Origin: Hofstenia miamia
Taxonomy: Eukaryota; Xenacoelomorpha; Acoela; Hofsteniidae
Length of the DNA stretch: 64,000 nucleotides
Assembly: GCA_900660155.1 (NCBI GenBank)
Contig: CABFPE010000009.1
Location: forward strand, 1,784,836-1,848,835
Direction: 5' to 3'
Positions 1-15,100 of the stretch are shown here, in pieces (within the stretch, counting starts at the first letter, position 1; each line of letters begins with the position of its first letter). A program made the translations under genes and the position numbers. The notes beneath the pieces are model-generated. The model saw only the letters and a program-made list of their open reading frames with translations, was not told the origin of the DNA and searched no databases.

Positions 1-174
1 TCTCGTCGAAGCCATCCATTCCATTCTAAAGGCAAAGAGCTTCAACCAGATCCATGCTGAATTATTTGCTGCGCTGCCGACAATTATTGACCTCCTTTCA
101 TGCGTTCCAGAGAAATATCAGACGATGTATCCTGATGTCGACTTTGTTCCCCTCTACAGTGCCGAAAAAATGAG
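1..174 (+). CDS. Gene A exon A1 (partial): DOCK armadillo-like region
   Basis: Open from base 2 (LVEAIHSILKAKSF...PLYSAEKM) to a GAG|GTATTC donor. It is leucine-rich and helical, as expected for the solenoid between DHR-1 and DHR-2. The exon ends with two bases of a codon, which does not fit the start phase of A2, so an undetected exon probably lies in the following 5.2 kb. The left side is cut by the window edge. Confidence 0.7.
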
Positions 175-3100
175 GTATTCTACTAATATAGAACCATATT
201 GTTTTTATTACTGATTTTTACTGGACTACACATAAACTACAATACATAACTAAATATAGTGAACCAGCAATGAGAGATGTTTAGGCATCATTCTATAACC
301 ATTTATTCTTTGCATAAAAGTTTTATATGAATAAAAGAAAAAAATTGTATATCATTATTAACCCAGATGGTTTCTTCAAAATATTGTAAACGCTTATATA
401 TAAAATATGACAACACCATAAAATAGAGAATTGTCTGCTTTCTTGTTCTTTAATTCGCTTTCAGTCGCGATCCGTCTAGGCATGCGATTGGGAGAGTCAG
501 TAGTGCCTGCTCTAAGAAAGTTGAATTTAGTTGTTGTTTTCATCGGCATTAGAACTTTAGGTATGGGAAAAATTTGAATGTGCTAAAAAGACTCATAGAT
601 TTGTCAATATTAAGGCTTTCAATATTTTTAACAGTTTTGGGTAAAATAGTTCAAAAATGGGACTTTGTTACTTTTAATTGAAAGTAATGTCCGTGTAAAT
701 GGGGTTAAATTATTTGAAAATGTTATAGGATATTAGCATTTGGGCGTTTGGATGTCACTCGACAATATGCAACAGAAAGTAGTAATTTTTCACACTACCT
801 TTTAGCCTGAGGTGCTTACAGTAGCGTTCAGACCTACAACTTTGTGCAGAACTTTTTGGAAATTAAAATATTTACAACAGTTTTTTCGCATTCAGACCTA
901 CAACTTTGTTCACAACGTTATATTTATATTCAATTAAAACTTTCGAAGCCAATATATTCAAATTCTAAATTAGGGCCTGCAATGTGATTCCGTTTATTTA
1001 CCAAATATACAGTAACTATATTCACCTAATATGGTTAATAATGCATTTTAACCAGCAAATGTTTTTTACTTTTGCGTTTACTCCCCCCCCTCCTCAAATT
1101 ATTACAAAAATATCCTAGTTTATGAATATAATAATTATAGACCTAACCCACATTCCCAAACCATAACCCTAACCCCAACCTAAGCCAACCCGCACATTAG
1201 CCCTAATCTATACCATACCCCAAAAATTATGTAGAAGGAACGCAAAAGTATCGTTTGTTTGTCATCAAGGTTTTCCAGATATAATTTATCTTCTATCTTG
1301 TTAAGGCCAACCATTGCTGTGGTTTAAATGTGTATGTTATTAATGTTATATCTGTCAATGCTGGCATTTCATATACAATGCTTTTCTTGAATGAGCTCTA
1401 TTACAATTGGGTTTCTTCATTGATTGACCACATGTTGCTTATTAATGACTAAATAAAGAATTATTCGGAGTGATAATCCGCAAAATTGCTCGTGCACACT
1501 CCCGTTTAGTTAAAGGGAATGCCTGCATTTACACCGGAATAATAAATTTACGGGTTAAGCTGCTCATTTAATTATTCTTTCGTTCATTATAACCAGAGAT
1601 AGTATTTTTATGTCAATAAATATGCGTAAATATGTCCTAAAATATGTACTTAAAAATACCAAAATATGCCAATGAATATGCCAATTAATAAGAGGTAAAA
1701 CCATCAAATTACTCAATTTCAAGTCTGTTGCACACGGTGAATCTTGGCCTATGGGGTACCAAAATTCGTCCCATTCCAGTAAATCAGTCGGTAGTTCCTG
1801 ACGCATTGTTCAGCACAGTCTTTCAATCCGGACTTCTATTTAAAACTGCAGTGTACTTTGTTTTGTATGGTTCGTCCAAGGATCCAATAAATTTTTCAAT
1901 TAAATTGGTTGATTCTGATAATTTTAATTGACCTTGCAATTTTTGAATCAGAGCTGTAATCGCTTTTAACTGACGCACGTAGATGAGCTGCAATGATCAT
2001 TCGTAATTTGGCATATTTCCCCATTAAATACTTCATATCTGGATGATCGCACTCATAAAGGGAGGTTCATTCTTACTAGTGATCTCGCCATGTCTGTGTA
2101 AAACTCTTAGACTCACTTTTGGAATCTATGTCGAGATAAGTTTGCCTGCACCTTGAAAGCTCCAGTTGAATTAGATGTTTGTTGCTTTCAATATTCTGTT
2201 TGGATAATTGCTTAGCACGATTATTGCAGGCAACAAAATACCAACAAGGCTTGCAGCGAAATTTTCGGGACGTTTGAACATATTCCCAAACATCCTTGCC
2301 CCCTGTTAAACTAGTTATAAGATTTTGCGAGACCTTGTCTCTGTCCATTACACGAAGAATACGATGTAAACAAACTTCAGTGTGCAGTGAAACAATGTGC
2401 AATGCGCAGGAAGCAATTGGTGTAATTGGAGTACATATTCGTTTATATTCGAACACTATTCCAATGAATTCTAAAAATATGTTTACAAAGTATTTAGACT
2501 ATTACTTTCCTAATTGGAGAGTGCATTCGATTTCATTATTTAATCCGTAACTGACGTGATAAAGTGCAACATCAACTACTTGATGTCCTACTCTAACTAC
2601 TTGAACTATGAAAACAACAATTACATAAAATATTTAATAATATTTCATCACATTTTTTTGCTTGCCTTTTCTCAGAAAAGCGCGTGGCTTGTGAGAACAT
2701 CTCCATAGCAAACATTGTTATTTCTCAGAAATAGCCGCATTGAACTCGTTTTTATGAGAAATATGCCAATATTTTTAAAATTATGTTACTCTTAAATTGT
2801 ACATAAATATGTTAAAATATGTCTAATTGTAAAAACATAATAATCCTATCCCTGATTATGACACTCAGAATTTGTTTCAAAAAGTTCACAACAGTTTTTC
2901 CGCGTTCACACTTGAAACTTTCTTGTCAACCTCATTATGCTGAAAAAGTTGTCGGCCAAAGTAGAATCGATTGAACTTTGAAAACTTTGTTGACAAAGTT
3001 TTTTGCGTTCTCACAACTTTTGCTGACAACCTCAGTAAATTAGAAAAAGTTGCGAACAAAGTTGTAGGTCTGAGCGCTACTTGAGGTTTTTCACTCATTC

Positions 3101-6100
3101 ATTTCTCAAATCATTTTTTGTGCTGCCTTTATTATTGTTTCCTTTTCCATCTTTCTTCAGTGCGCAGTTTCATTGAAATCAAATACCACCACTTCTAATT
3201 GTAATTGTTTTTGATCGGAAATCTTTTGAGTTGCGGAGAAACGTGACTAGATATGTACGCATATTTCACAACTATTTCTCTAGTTTTCACTTGGTGATAA
3301 TTTAAAATAATATATGCGAAAATAATTTTAAAACTTTGTACTGGAGGAGTACTGATGGTTTACTTGATTACATGTGAATGTATATGAACGTTTGATTTTT
3401 CTAGTAATAATGGCTTTAATTGCCTATTTTTTACCACATTAGCCAAAAGAAGTTCTATTTTACTAAGTACATATTCTGTTAAACCTAGTTCAATTTTTGC
3501 TTTAATCTGTATCATTTAGCTATGATATTTATGAAATTTGTGTTTGTCAATCATTTGATTTCACTAAGTTGGAGTACTTCACTTTCCTCAGAAAAATTGT
3601 TTCATCGCAAACATTCAAACTTCAAGGTAACTTTTCAAAATTACATAAATATATCATTGTTTTTTTAAACTAAACAGAAAACATTTTTTCATTGTATTTT
3701 TTTATAAATCTTTAAATAAATCTAACAATCCCATTTTGTTGATATAAGTTATATTTTAAAAGCTGGCAAGCTGAACAATTTTAAGGCTGGTCGTACACTT
3801 CTTCTAAATAAAGTAAAGTAAAAACATTTTACTTACCGAAAGTGTACGAGCTCTTAAGTAAACTAAGGTTTCAAGTAGATAATTACACAATCGGTTCTAT
3901 TCGATATTTAAGTAAACCTTTACGGCAGTGTACGACTAGGATAAGCAAAGACAAACATTTTCAAGGTTATTTAATGCTTGATGATATCTAATTATTTGAA
4001 AGTGCATCCCACAGCACATAATTGGAACGGTTTAGATTGTACCTGTACAAATATCAATTACTGCTCTAAAAACTTTGTTAAGAGTTTGAACTTCAAATGT
4101 AATATACCCGAGATCATTTTAATTTTCAAGGGGATTGATGCAATGATTACGAAATCCTATTTCTGAAAAAATCGACAGTCCTAAATCATTAGTAAATCTA
4201 TAAGCTGTCGCAAAAAATTATTCTCATTTGTTTTGTTTTCATGATAAGAGAACCTTGTCAACATACTCCTTGAAAAATTATTTGGAAAATATTAAAAAAT
4301 AATATCTAACCCTATTATTAACTCAGGCGGTTTTTTTACAATTTTTAAGCACATATATACCACGAACTAGCAAAGATTGTTCTATCTGAAATAATAAAGA
4401 AAAGTAAAGTAAATTAAGGTAATGTAAACAATGATCTTAATTGGAATGTTACTGAATATTTATTACACAAGGACCATCTAAATAAAATTAATAATTACAA
4501 AGGAATTACAACAGGTTTTTCTTTGTTGCTGCATTTGGGTAAACACATTTTCTTAATGTAAATAATTGGATTTTTGCGCCAACCTATTGTAAAATATTGA
4601 CTGTGTTTACTAAAGTAGAAATATGATTGATTGTAGTTCATTACCAAGACATGTTATTTCAAATAGATTTGCTTTCTTATTAAAACTGGGGTGGATGTTT
4701 TTTTTAGTAAACAATGTTCTTCTTAACATCGAAATCTTCGAAGTTATCAAAATCAGATGATGTATAACATTAATATTGTATGAATTTATTTTTTTATTAA
4801 ATTGCTCAATAACACTTGCATGCATATCATAAAGATATTAAATTATATTCTTTTAGTTAGAATTTTTGCTAATAAATTGGGTTTTATTTTACTCTTAATA
4901 TGCATGTTAAACAATAGTTATGCTTTACTGTACGGAGTCTTAAGTAAAGTAAAATGCAATTATACAATTCTCTGGTTTACTTTACTTTACTTTACGGCAG
5001 TGTACGACTATGGTAAGAGATCAAAGGAAATAACTTTTACAGTATTGTAATTGGAAATTTATTGATTGGGAAATGTAGACTTAGTTCATATCTAATTTAT
5101 CAACTTATAATTTTTCCCTAATTCTCACTGATTTTTTATTTTAAAACAATTATTCATTATTAAATTTACTTGGCTTATCATTAATTCTTACTGCAGAGCC
5201 TACGATTTTATTTAGCATTTTATACACATGCACAAAACTTTGTTGTGTGGTTTTACGAAGAATGAATTAGGGGAAATACTTCTTTAATCCTGTTTTAATT
5301 GAAAATTTTAGAATGCCGAAACTACTATTTAAAAATATTCAGCAACTTTATTGGCTTCTTTTTACAATCAGGCACCTATACGACAAACAACACTAAGTCT
5401 TCACTCCGTATTTTATCCGAATGTATGGTTGGGCTGGTTTCGTTTTATGAAAACGTGGTAAGTTTATCTCACATTCTATCTTTATTCTATATCATTAACT
5501 TATGATTATGACATGCACTGACGAAAAAATGAAACTTTCAATGTGAAGAACAGTCGTAAGGACAGGTTCTTTAAATACAACCCCTGCGTAAGTTCACATT
5601 TTTCAAAGTGAACCAATCAGTTGGTGTTTGCAATCCTTTAATTATTGGGTTTTCAGGTGAGCAAAATTTATTGGATTCCAAGTTGTATTTAGGCGATAAC
5701 TACTGTGTGTAAATTATGGCATTTAATTTAATATTTCTTCAACTTAGATCTATATATATGACTGAGACCATAAACTAGTGTTGTATGAATGACAAACTTA
5801 ATCATAACAATTAGTATTTATTATCCCCTTTTAAATCTATGATTAAAAACAAACGTTTTGATTTATTTTGCACATCGCTAGTTAACTATTGTATAACTAC
5901 GATGGATATTTTAAGTCCAGCATGGATAGTGCAAGTGCCTTCTATTGATATTTGCTTCAAGGAAATGCCACTAGCCGTTGTAAAATTTTAATTTTCCTCT
6001 AAAATGTTTTGTGTGCACATGTGTAGAAAGTTGGCAAATCTTGTTGCAAAATTTATTCTCCTTGATATTAAACGTAAGCAAATGAAAGGAGTGTGCTCGT

Positions 6101-9100
6101 ACCTTTAAATAATCAACATTGAATCTTAGTTCTCATTCTAAAAATGTCATCACATTTGCTTGTTGCAGTTCATAAATTCATATTTGTGAAACTTCTATTT
6201 CCCAGTAAGCTACCAAATTGGTCGTCTTACTGATATATTTTGATGTAATTAGCGCGATCTTATACTTAATATTGCCTCCCAGAGAAATCGCACTGAAAGA
6301 ATACAAAAATGGCTTTCGTGTCATCATACCAACATTCTCAAATTCCCAAGTTCAGCTGAAATTATATGCGTTAATCTATAAAAATGCGTAATTTACAGCA
6401 ATGCGATAGGCTGTTACAAAGTATATTTTGGTGGAATTTACGCGTAATTATTTTATGCGGGAGCATCGGATAGCGAATTATGACACACGAAACCATCATC
6501 GACTCAGAGATGGAATCGGATCCAACATTTTAGGATCTGATCCGATCCGAATTTTTAAAAGAATTTTAGTTGTCGATCCGAAACAGATCCGAATATAAAT
6601 AAGTATTCTAACCATAAATAAACATGGATTTAAACTATATTTGGTTTTTTCAAATGTGAATAGAAAATTTCAGTGTTTCAACACTGTCTTGAGATCAAAA
6701 CTGGATATATACGATATATCGGGGAGGGCAGGGTAGGGTTTGGACCAAGGTATTGGAAAAATAGGACGACTTACGCAATAGTGCATGTAAATTAACTCAA
6801 GTGTAGTGAATGCTATATAACTTAAAAGCAATGTGTTTAAAAAGTCAATGTTAAATTTTGAAATATTACAATAGCATCAAATGCTCCTCGAGTACTACAA
6901 TCTAATACAGTCCATTTTGGTCAATCAATCCAAAAAATTCAAGTATTGTTTTTGACAAAGATTGTAAGATGGGCCTAAAATGGCTAAGATTAAAATGTCC
7001 CCAACCGGATTTCGGGTGGGCATGGGCCCCAAATTTTCCGCCAATGTCCATTTATGTTTAAAATAGATTCTTCATTTATTTGTAACTGTCCACCCACAAG
7101 AAGTAAATGCGTTTCTAATTGGCGTGATTTTGATTATGAGTATAAATTGCCAAAGATTCAACAAATTCTATTCTTTCTTTAGTTATAGTAATCTATTCCC
7201 TAAAATTATCATCAAATATAATTGTAATATATTTATAGAGTTTAAATAGTTGAGTTTTTTATGGTATTGTCGCTCTATTAATATTATTATGTCAAAATCT
7301 AAAAATCACCGTTTTGCAACGTTACTACGAATGGAGAATGGTAAGTTGTTTCAAACAACAAGATAAAACTTGCTTTAAAATTGCAGCTAAGGCAATGAAA
7401 ACAAGAATAGCATAAACAATGGCAAATGATAGAACAAGCACAAAATTGATATTGCAAGACATTAAAACAATTGTGGCAGACTGTATTAAAATTCGTCATA
7501 GAAAATTCATTTTTTTAAGCTTAATTTGAGATGTAAATATCAATTTTGAATTTTACTTTTCATTGAATGTGGATACTAGATTAGATTAGATTAGAAAAGT
7601 GAAAATTAGTAAATTTATACCCTATTATTGCCATGCCAAAGCTATGGGTCTAAAAAATGCTTGTTAGTGATTTAATAATCCCGAACCTTCTGAAAACTAA
7701 AATGATTGCAAGTTGCTTAAAGTGTATCTTACATTAGAATTTTATATTGAAGAGCATTCCAAATTTTATTAGTATCATTAAATCTTGGCAGTGTTTGCAG
7801 CAACTAAGGTATTCCTCTTGCTTCTCTGTGTTTCTTCTGTTTTTCCATTTGCAGTTTATACAAACAAAGGTTTTTGGTTATCTTACAATTTTATCTTGAT
7901 GTGATGGCTAACATGAATCACATTTTCAGCTTTAAAATATTCGTCACGAATTTTATAAGTGTTTTGAAAGAATAACGCAGGATCTGCTGTATGAACAATA
8001 AAATTTTACTTAGATTGAGATTATTAACACACTTAAATTGGGATTCAATTTAAAAATGTGCGTAGTTTTTAAAGTGTACAAATACACAAGTTTAAAAAGT
8101 TTGTGGATCCGAAACAGATCCGAAGTTTCTCAAAATGAAAATCTGATCCGATTCCATCTCTGCATCGACTAAAACTTCCCTTACGAAACGCTAGGTTAGA
8201 CATTCGCTTATATCTGCTAAAATTCGAAAATGTGTCCGTTAACTACTAACAATTTTCTAAAGTATTACTTAGGTTTGTTTCGTAATTATTCAACCCACTT
8301 GGTTGCTAATGAATATGCTTTCTCTCACAAAGTATCATATAAGTATAACACTCACCCAGTTTTAGATTAATTTATGTGCAGCATATTCACTTGCTGATAT
8401 TGTGAATTCATTACGTTGCCATGGGATAATAGATGTCCTTAATAAATGCACAAGTCTTTTAATTTAGGTTTTTTGTACTGTTTTTTTTGTTTATAAAACT
8501 CTTCTTTAGAATTCAATCGCTGAAGATGAATTGCAGGAGCTTTGTCAATTAATTACCTACCAACTCGATTTGTTCGACGAAATTAAAGATGACTTAGATA
8601 TTTTGGTAACTTCTGTTCATTTCCTAACAACTTAATTTATTTGAGCATTTTTTTAGTTCTTTATAGTAAATGAAATTTTTTGTTTTTGGTGAACATTTTT
8701 TTTACTTTATTTAATTTGTTTCAAAATCTGTTGTACCTCGGTCGAACAAAGTCTGCATCTAGAGTCCTATCGCCTGCATTTTGTAGTTTAGGCTGTGTCA
8801 AAGTGAAGAAAACTTTAATGAATTGTTCCGCGATAGCAAACAGTTTCTTTTAAAGGGTCTGATGTTTCGATAGCTACTGGGCTTTATACGATCCTTATAC
8901 TATTTTAAGCAGCCATCCTTTGTGTGAAATTTTTTAAAAAGTTTTTATATTTTTTGGAAAAAATTCCGTCCGTAAACTGTTTATTTCAGAAATATTCTTG
9001 TCACTTTTTACTGTAAACGGATTTGTTTGATTTTGATTTGGGTATAAACCAATTGAGTCGTCCTCACGATTCGAAAAAAACACAAACTTTTGAAAAAGTC

Positions 9101-12100
9101 GTTTAAACATGTTTTCAAGCTTTTCACCAAAGTGCAAAAATTATTCGGGAAAGCAATTTGTAACAAACAAAAATAATCATTTTTGCAGAGAATGGTAAAA
9201 AAAAAATGTTGGGCTGTAATAAAAATACTTACAATGAAGTACCACCTTCATTGAAAAAACAAGTGTTTAAGATACAGTTAAAACAACCAATGTTTTTTAA
9301 TCAGCTGTGTCGTGCTGCCTAGAGAGTGTCAATATGAATATTTACTACCCTACCCGAAATGTTTACTTTGATTTGACATTATGGATCTCTCTCCAAGCAA
9401 ATGATCATTAACATTAATCATTTTCGGATAGGGAAACCGCAATTCATTGGTATTACTTAACATCTTGGATCTGTCTCAAATCAAGCGGTGATTTAGATGA
9501 GTATGTTTTTAATAATCAATCTAGTCTTTGTACCCCAACCCGGTCCTTCCCGACAATTTGATACCCGCTCCGACCCGTAGCCCGAAATCTGATCGGTTTA
9601 ATCGCATATCCGATGTCACTGTCTAGTACTGCCACTAGATTAACTTTCTAGGCCCACTGTTAATTCTTTACTGTTTACAGGTGTTTTGCTAAACAAGTGG
9701 TCTAAAATTATAATGAGCAATGAGGTACGTTTTCTGATTTTGATCCCATTTAGGTAGTATATATTATTTATATGAATTTAGAAATTAAAAATGAAGTGAA
9801 AGTAACCATACGATATTAAGATATGTTCTTAGGTATATGAAATTTGTTGAATTTTTGAAAATATTTACCAAAGAAATTGTCAGAAAATTATAAATTTTCT
9901 CAAAAAATTAGTACATAAAATTAATCGTTTCATAATTCTGTAAACAACTTATTTAGAAAAATTTATGCACCTACCAATGCTCCCTTCTTCAATTAATTCA
10001 AAACCAGAGTCTGGATCGCCAATTAACCACCGATGCGCTTAAAGCTTTTATGGACATGGCAATACGGTTTTTGAAATGCAGAAGGTTATTTTCATCTCTC
10101 TGGTTCAAGCTTCGATATTTGCACTGCATTATGTCTGTTTACATTTTGAAAATCAGCAGAATGCATTCGAGATCAGACATCGTAGAATCATTTTTATTTC
10201 TCAGCAAAGAGTTAATCACTTGCTCCTGGTTGCAACTAGAAAATCTCGATGCCACTCAACGCAACAATCTACTAGCTTGGTATCATGTTTGAACTAACAC
10301 CACTACTATTACATAGCGAAGTAATGATTCTTGAGAAAACAGGCGAATTCTTTTATGCTTAAATCGATTTAGAAATCTGGATTTTTAGCAATGTATAAAA
10401 GACATTTTTTTTCCGCATTTTTAATACAGTGTTTAAGGATTCTAATCGAGTTTAGAAGTAATCAGATTCATTGAATGTGATATTTAATCTCTTTAGGTCC
10501 GGGGATCTAAGAATCGAAATCATAAATCATTTTAATGATGTCTGGAAGACAATATCAAGTAAGAGTTTGGCATTTTTATAATTAATTTCACTCACAAGCT
10601 TGTTAATGACACAAATTTTCTCATAATTGTTTAATCGTTTGTAAATTTCCTTTAAAAATATTATTGCTGTTCAGTTATTTCAGCTTCACAGAGTATGTAG
10701 CGTGATGTGTATCAAAAGCTCAGGTTTAACCATTTAATATCTATCAATAAAGCAGAATTTGTCAAGTTACCAAAAGCATGAAAAAGAATAGCAGCATCTG
10801 CATCAATCGACTGAAAGGCAGATCTATAGACTGATTGAAGCTGAACTTAATTCTTCTATATTTAGTAAATTGGACCTTTTTGTATTAAATTTATTTATTT
10901 TTTTTGAAGAGAGGATTGGAATTTGAATTTTGCAGAATATCGGTGCACATATTTGTTTTTTTGAAAGTTTACCTTGATAAATTCTGTAATATCAAAAATC
11001 TTTTTCTAAGCATTTGTGATCGGACACTACAGTATGTCATTTCTTGTCCATTAAAGATCACAGCTGTTCGAAAAAATTGTTCTGCGTTTCGCACTTCAGG
11101 TCGTAATATCCAAATACACGATGCAATTGACAAAGTATAAAATATGCAAGTCAAAATAGACGTATGTTTGCGTAAACAACTATGGCGGTTTTGTAATAAA
11201 GCTACATTGCCAAAATTGTAAAAGCTTACGGAATTTTGATGTCATCTTGCTACAACAAATTGCTTTCGCATGGCAGTGACTAGCAAAGCTTAGAACATTT
11301 TGATTGCACTCTATTGTAGGAAAACTTTTGAATAATCTTGAAATTAATAAATAAATTACGCATAATCTCTCCTCTTTATTCGCGTTTTCCGCGTAATTCA
11401 GCACGTAATCAGCGTTTTTTACGCATCTCGCATTGTAAAATTTCCTATTTCATTGTCCGAAATTTTGTCTGCCTTGTTTAAGATTTTTTTTCTTCGCATA
11501 TACAGCCTTTGTATGTAAATTGATTGGATTATATTGCAATGTTATATTACATCTTTCCCTCATGCAATTGACATGCTTTTGTTGTTTTTTAGCCAAGAGA
11601 CGTGGTATGTAGTTGATTGCTGTTTTGATGGCAATGCCTGATTTTCTAATCTACCTGCATATAAAAATATTGCAATTTTGTTTTATTCACACTCTGCTGG
11701 TCTGTTTAATTCCCTGAATTATAGCATTACCCTAACTTTTTACAGATCCATTTCATACTTATGCAAACCCATTTCATTCTTGTGATATTCAATTTCCTAA
11801 TTACAAAATCTTATTTCATGCTCTTAAACACTATTTGAATGTTTTCCATTTAAAGTATTAATTAAGTATTAAAAATACTATGTCTTAAAACAAATATCAA
11901 TAACACAACTTCCTTCCGTTATTTTTTATAAATACTTTCTTTGTTTTTTTGGACCAATTAAAACTGATTAACATATTGGATAAAAATTTTTCTTGTATAC
12001 ATAAAACTTTCTATTTCAAGAGATGGTCAGGAATCATTAATTTATTTTCTCTTATGAAAACAGTACATATTAATAAGTAAATATGGATTGAGTTTCACGG

Positions 12101-15100
12101 GAATGAAAATGGATTTCATGAGTATGATATTGAATATCATAAGAATGAAATTGGTTTGCATAAGTAGGAAATTTGTCTGTATAAGGTATAGTTCAAACGA
12201 TTAGAATAGGTTTTTTACATAGTTGTCATTTTGCATTGTTGTCTCTCCCCCAAAGAGAATGAAGTATCAATTTTTTTATCCAAACGAAATTTGTATTCAG
12301 AAATACACAAATAAGCGTGTTGCGTAGATCAAAGTTGCTGGTTGCGCAACTTAGTATATTTTGCGAGCATTGTTGGGAATAATGCGACTTTCAATTTGGG
12401 ATTTTTGCAGTACTTTGTTTACAATATGTAATGCCTTATCCAAAACTGTGTGAACTATTTGAAGAGACTCTAGTTCTTTATAATATATATAAATGATTCT
12501 TACCTCCTTAAAGTTTGAAATTAAATTTCATTCTTTTAATAATATAATTTAATTACGTACTTTTTTGGAAAGTTAGTAATACCTTTTCTGTATCGTTGTC
12601 TTTTGTCGAATAGTGTTACATTTTTTCATCAAAAACACAAGCATACCATATATCACTAACATAAATGGAATTCTTATTATGTGTTACTGGTTTTAGAATA
12701 ATGATATTTTTTACTTGACAGACAATTGAATATGTTTATTTATAATTTTGTAACCAATAGTTTTTAGATAAACTAATGCTTTCTCTAATTCCTGATCATC
12801 TGGAGAATATTCTAGAAATGTCTCTAAATTCGAATAAGCAGGTAAGGTACGCTTGTCTTACATACATCTTCGATATGATGTTAGCAGACTTAAAAATGTG
12901 CAATAATGGAATGGTAGGTATTTGGTTTTACTATAAAAAATTGAATTTTATTCTTAGTTTTACAAAGGACTACTTTCAGCTATCGACTCGAAGTATAGTT
13001 CTCATCCAGAGCTGGTGTCAAATGAGTATCGTGAAACATTTCGTGCAAGGTTACATTTCCTAATGTGTTGTTCAATCTAAAACCAAATTTCTGTGTTAAT
13101 TGCATATGACTTTCAAATCTGCAAAGGTCAAGTTTCTTGAGGCTTGTTCTAGTAGTCTACGTCCTTTATCAAGTCCTCAAATATATATAATTTCAATTAA
13201 AACTTTAGGGATTAATTTCTTTTAAATAATTTCAGATTGTTTAATTTTTATTTTTGTCAAATTAAACGTTGACAAAGTATTTCTATTGGTTTGTTTAGTT
13301 TTTCCGATTTGATGTTCAGCACAGATACGAGTCGGTTAGTGCATCCAAACAACGTTTTCCGTATTCTTGATCTTGTCACTCAAGTGCAATTGGAACAATT
13401 AAACGGGTTACTTCAAGCAGAGAAAGACGAGTGTTTACAGAGAGAAGGAATTCACTGTCACAATCTCTTTGTAAGTTTCATTTTCTACATGTTAATACAT
13501 CTATTCAATTTTAGAAATTTTATAAACGAGAAAATGAAAAAATTTACTACAAGTATCTGACGAAGCTCATCTCAATATGTTTTAATTTGGAGAATTACAC
13601 AGAAGCTGCTTTCGGTTTAACTTATTTAGCACGAGAACTGCAGGTGAGCATCCAGGTTGTAAGCATAGAATTCATGTCCATATATGCATTAATATCGCCA
13701 CATAATTTTGCTGTTTTTAGTGGTCTTCAGACGTCATGCGTGATAATTTTTTGCGTGATACAATCAAACAATACTTTGTGGTCGATAAGGAGAAATCGTC
13801 GTTGGTGAAGCTAATTTCCGAGAAGCCTGTTATGACATATTCTTCGTTAAAACTCATTTTACTTAAACAATCAGTTCAGTGGTTCAAACAGGGAAACGTG
13901 AGTTAATTTTTTCATTCTGATATTTTTTATATTTAAGTTCCAACGGTGCTTTACAAGGACTAAAATTCAAATCAATCCTTAAATTCGTTTGAAGCTATAT
14001 GAAATTCTAAATTTTCACATTTTCAAAGTACAAAACTTTGTTCACTTTATTATTTTTTATGCAATGTTTCAACTATGTAGAATTTACTAATTCAGTAAAG
14101 AAATGTTGAAATTTCTTTGCAAATCTATCTCTAAAATTCGTGAGATTTTCCTTTGTTTTGCGAGAACTCATTGTTTCAATATTGGAAAGGTAGTTTCGAA
14201 ATTGATTATTAATTGATTATTGAATTTTAGTAAATTTGCTTAAGTAAATGAGTTAAGTCCATTTTCCTCGTATAAATATTAGATTTGTCTCCCGTATTAC
14301 ACAAGTTGCTCTATTTTTTTATTAAATAGTTGAAGGAAGAATTTGAAATATCGGTTTTTCCTTTAAACGAAAGTTAGTATTGTCATGTACTTCAGGCATT
14401 GGAATAATTTTCTCACAAATCTTCACCATGGCAGGAAGGATGTTTACTCATAGTTGTATCCATATCCAAGAATTTCCACATTTCTTAATAGGCTTGGAGA
14501 AAAAAACGTTTAGCAATGATCAAAACCATTTGGTAACACTGGAATGTTAAGGGTTAAACATGTTTGAATTCTTGATTTATAACCATTCACCGATTATTGA
14601 ATGTGCTTTCTTCTTTTCTATTCACTAAATATGATGAATTATTAATGCGTGCCAAAGCATTATTGAAAACAAATTATAATCAGTGTTTTGAAATGTTTCA
14701 GCTGCCGATTTGGGGTATCTTAGAAGGCTATCGACTTGAGTCGTGAGCGCCTCCACCAAAATTTCAGCATGACTATAAAAGAAATTTTGATTACATGCAA
14801 ATATGAGCTCGTAAAATTACGCCATGGGCGCTCAGAGACAAACTAGGCGAGAGCGTACGTGTCCGCTGTAGGCGCTGTGAGGGTTAATGACTAGTTTTTT
14901 GAATTCGCGCTATATAAATAATCCTATATTTTGCATATAAAATCACTAATTAATAATGAAATTTCTATTTTCTTTAATGTTTCTTATGCATAAAATATCT
15001 TGAGTTTGCAATGTTCAGCAGTTATTAAGTAAGTGGATGATTGGACACGAACATTCTTTACATACCACTAGTGATATCAGCATCTAAGTTATATCTTACA

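Larger units (their letters stand above)
175..5371. other. Gene A intron region 1 (with repeats)
   Basis: No convincing exon was found, though the phase mismatch between A1 and A2 predicts one. It holds an inverted-repeat element at 821-3080, a palindromic MITE family at 3783-5010, a C-run near 1081-1090 and a CCCTAA-like patch at 1141-1200. Confidence 0.5.

Noticed and set aside
1141-1200. CCCTAA-like tract (taaccctaaccccaacctaa)
   Set aside because: Only one or two exact telomere-type units in a degenerate C/A-rich run; not enough to call an interstitial telomere.
10076-10297. A second-frame 73-codon ORF over exons A5-A6
   Set aside because: The third frame carries LQLENLDATQRNN and chains in phase to A7; the second frame has no match.
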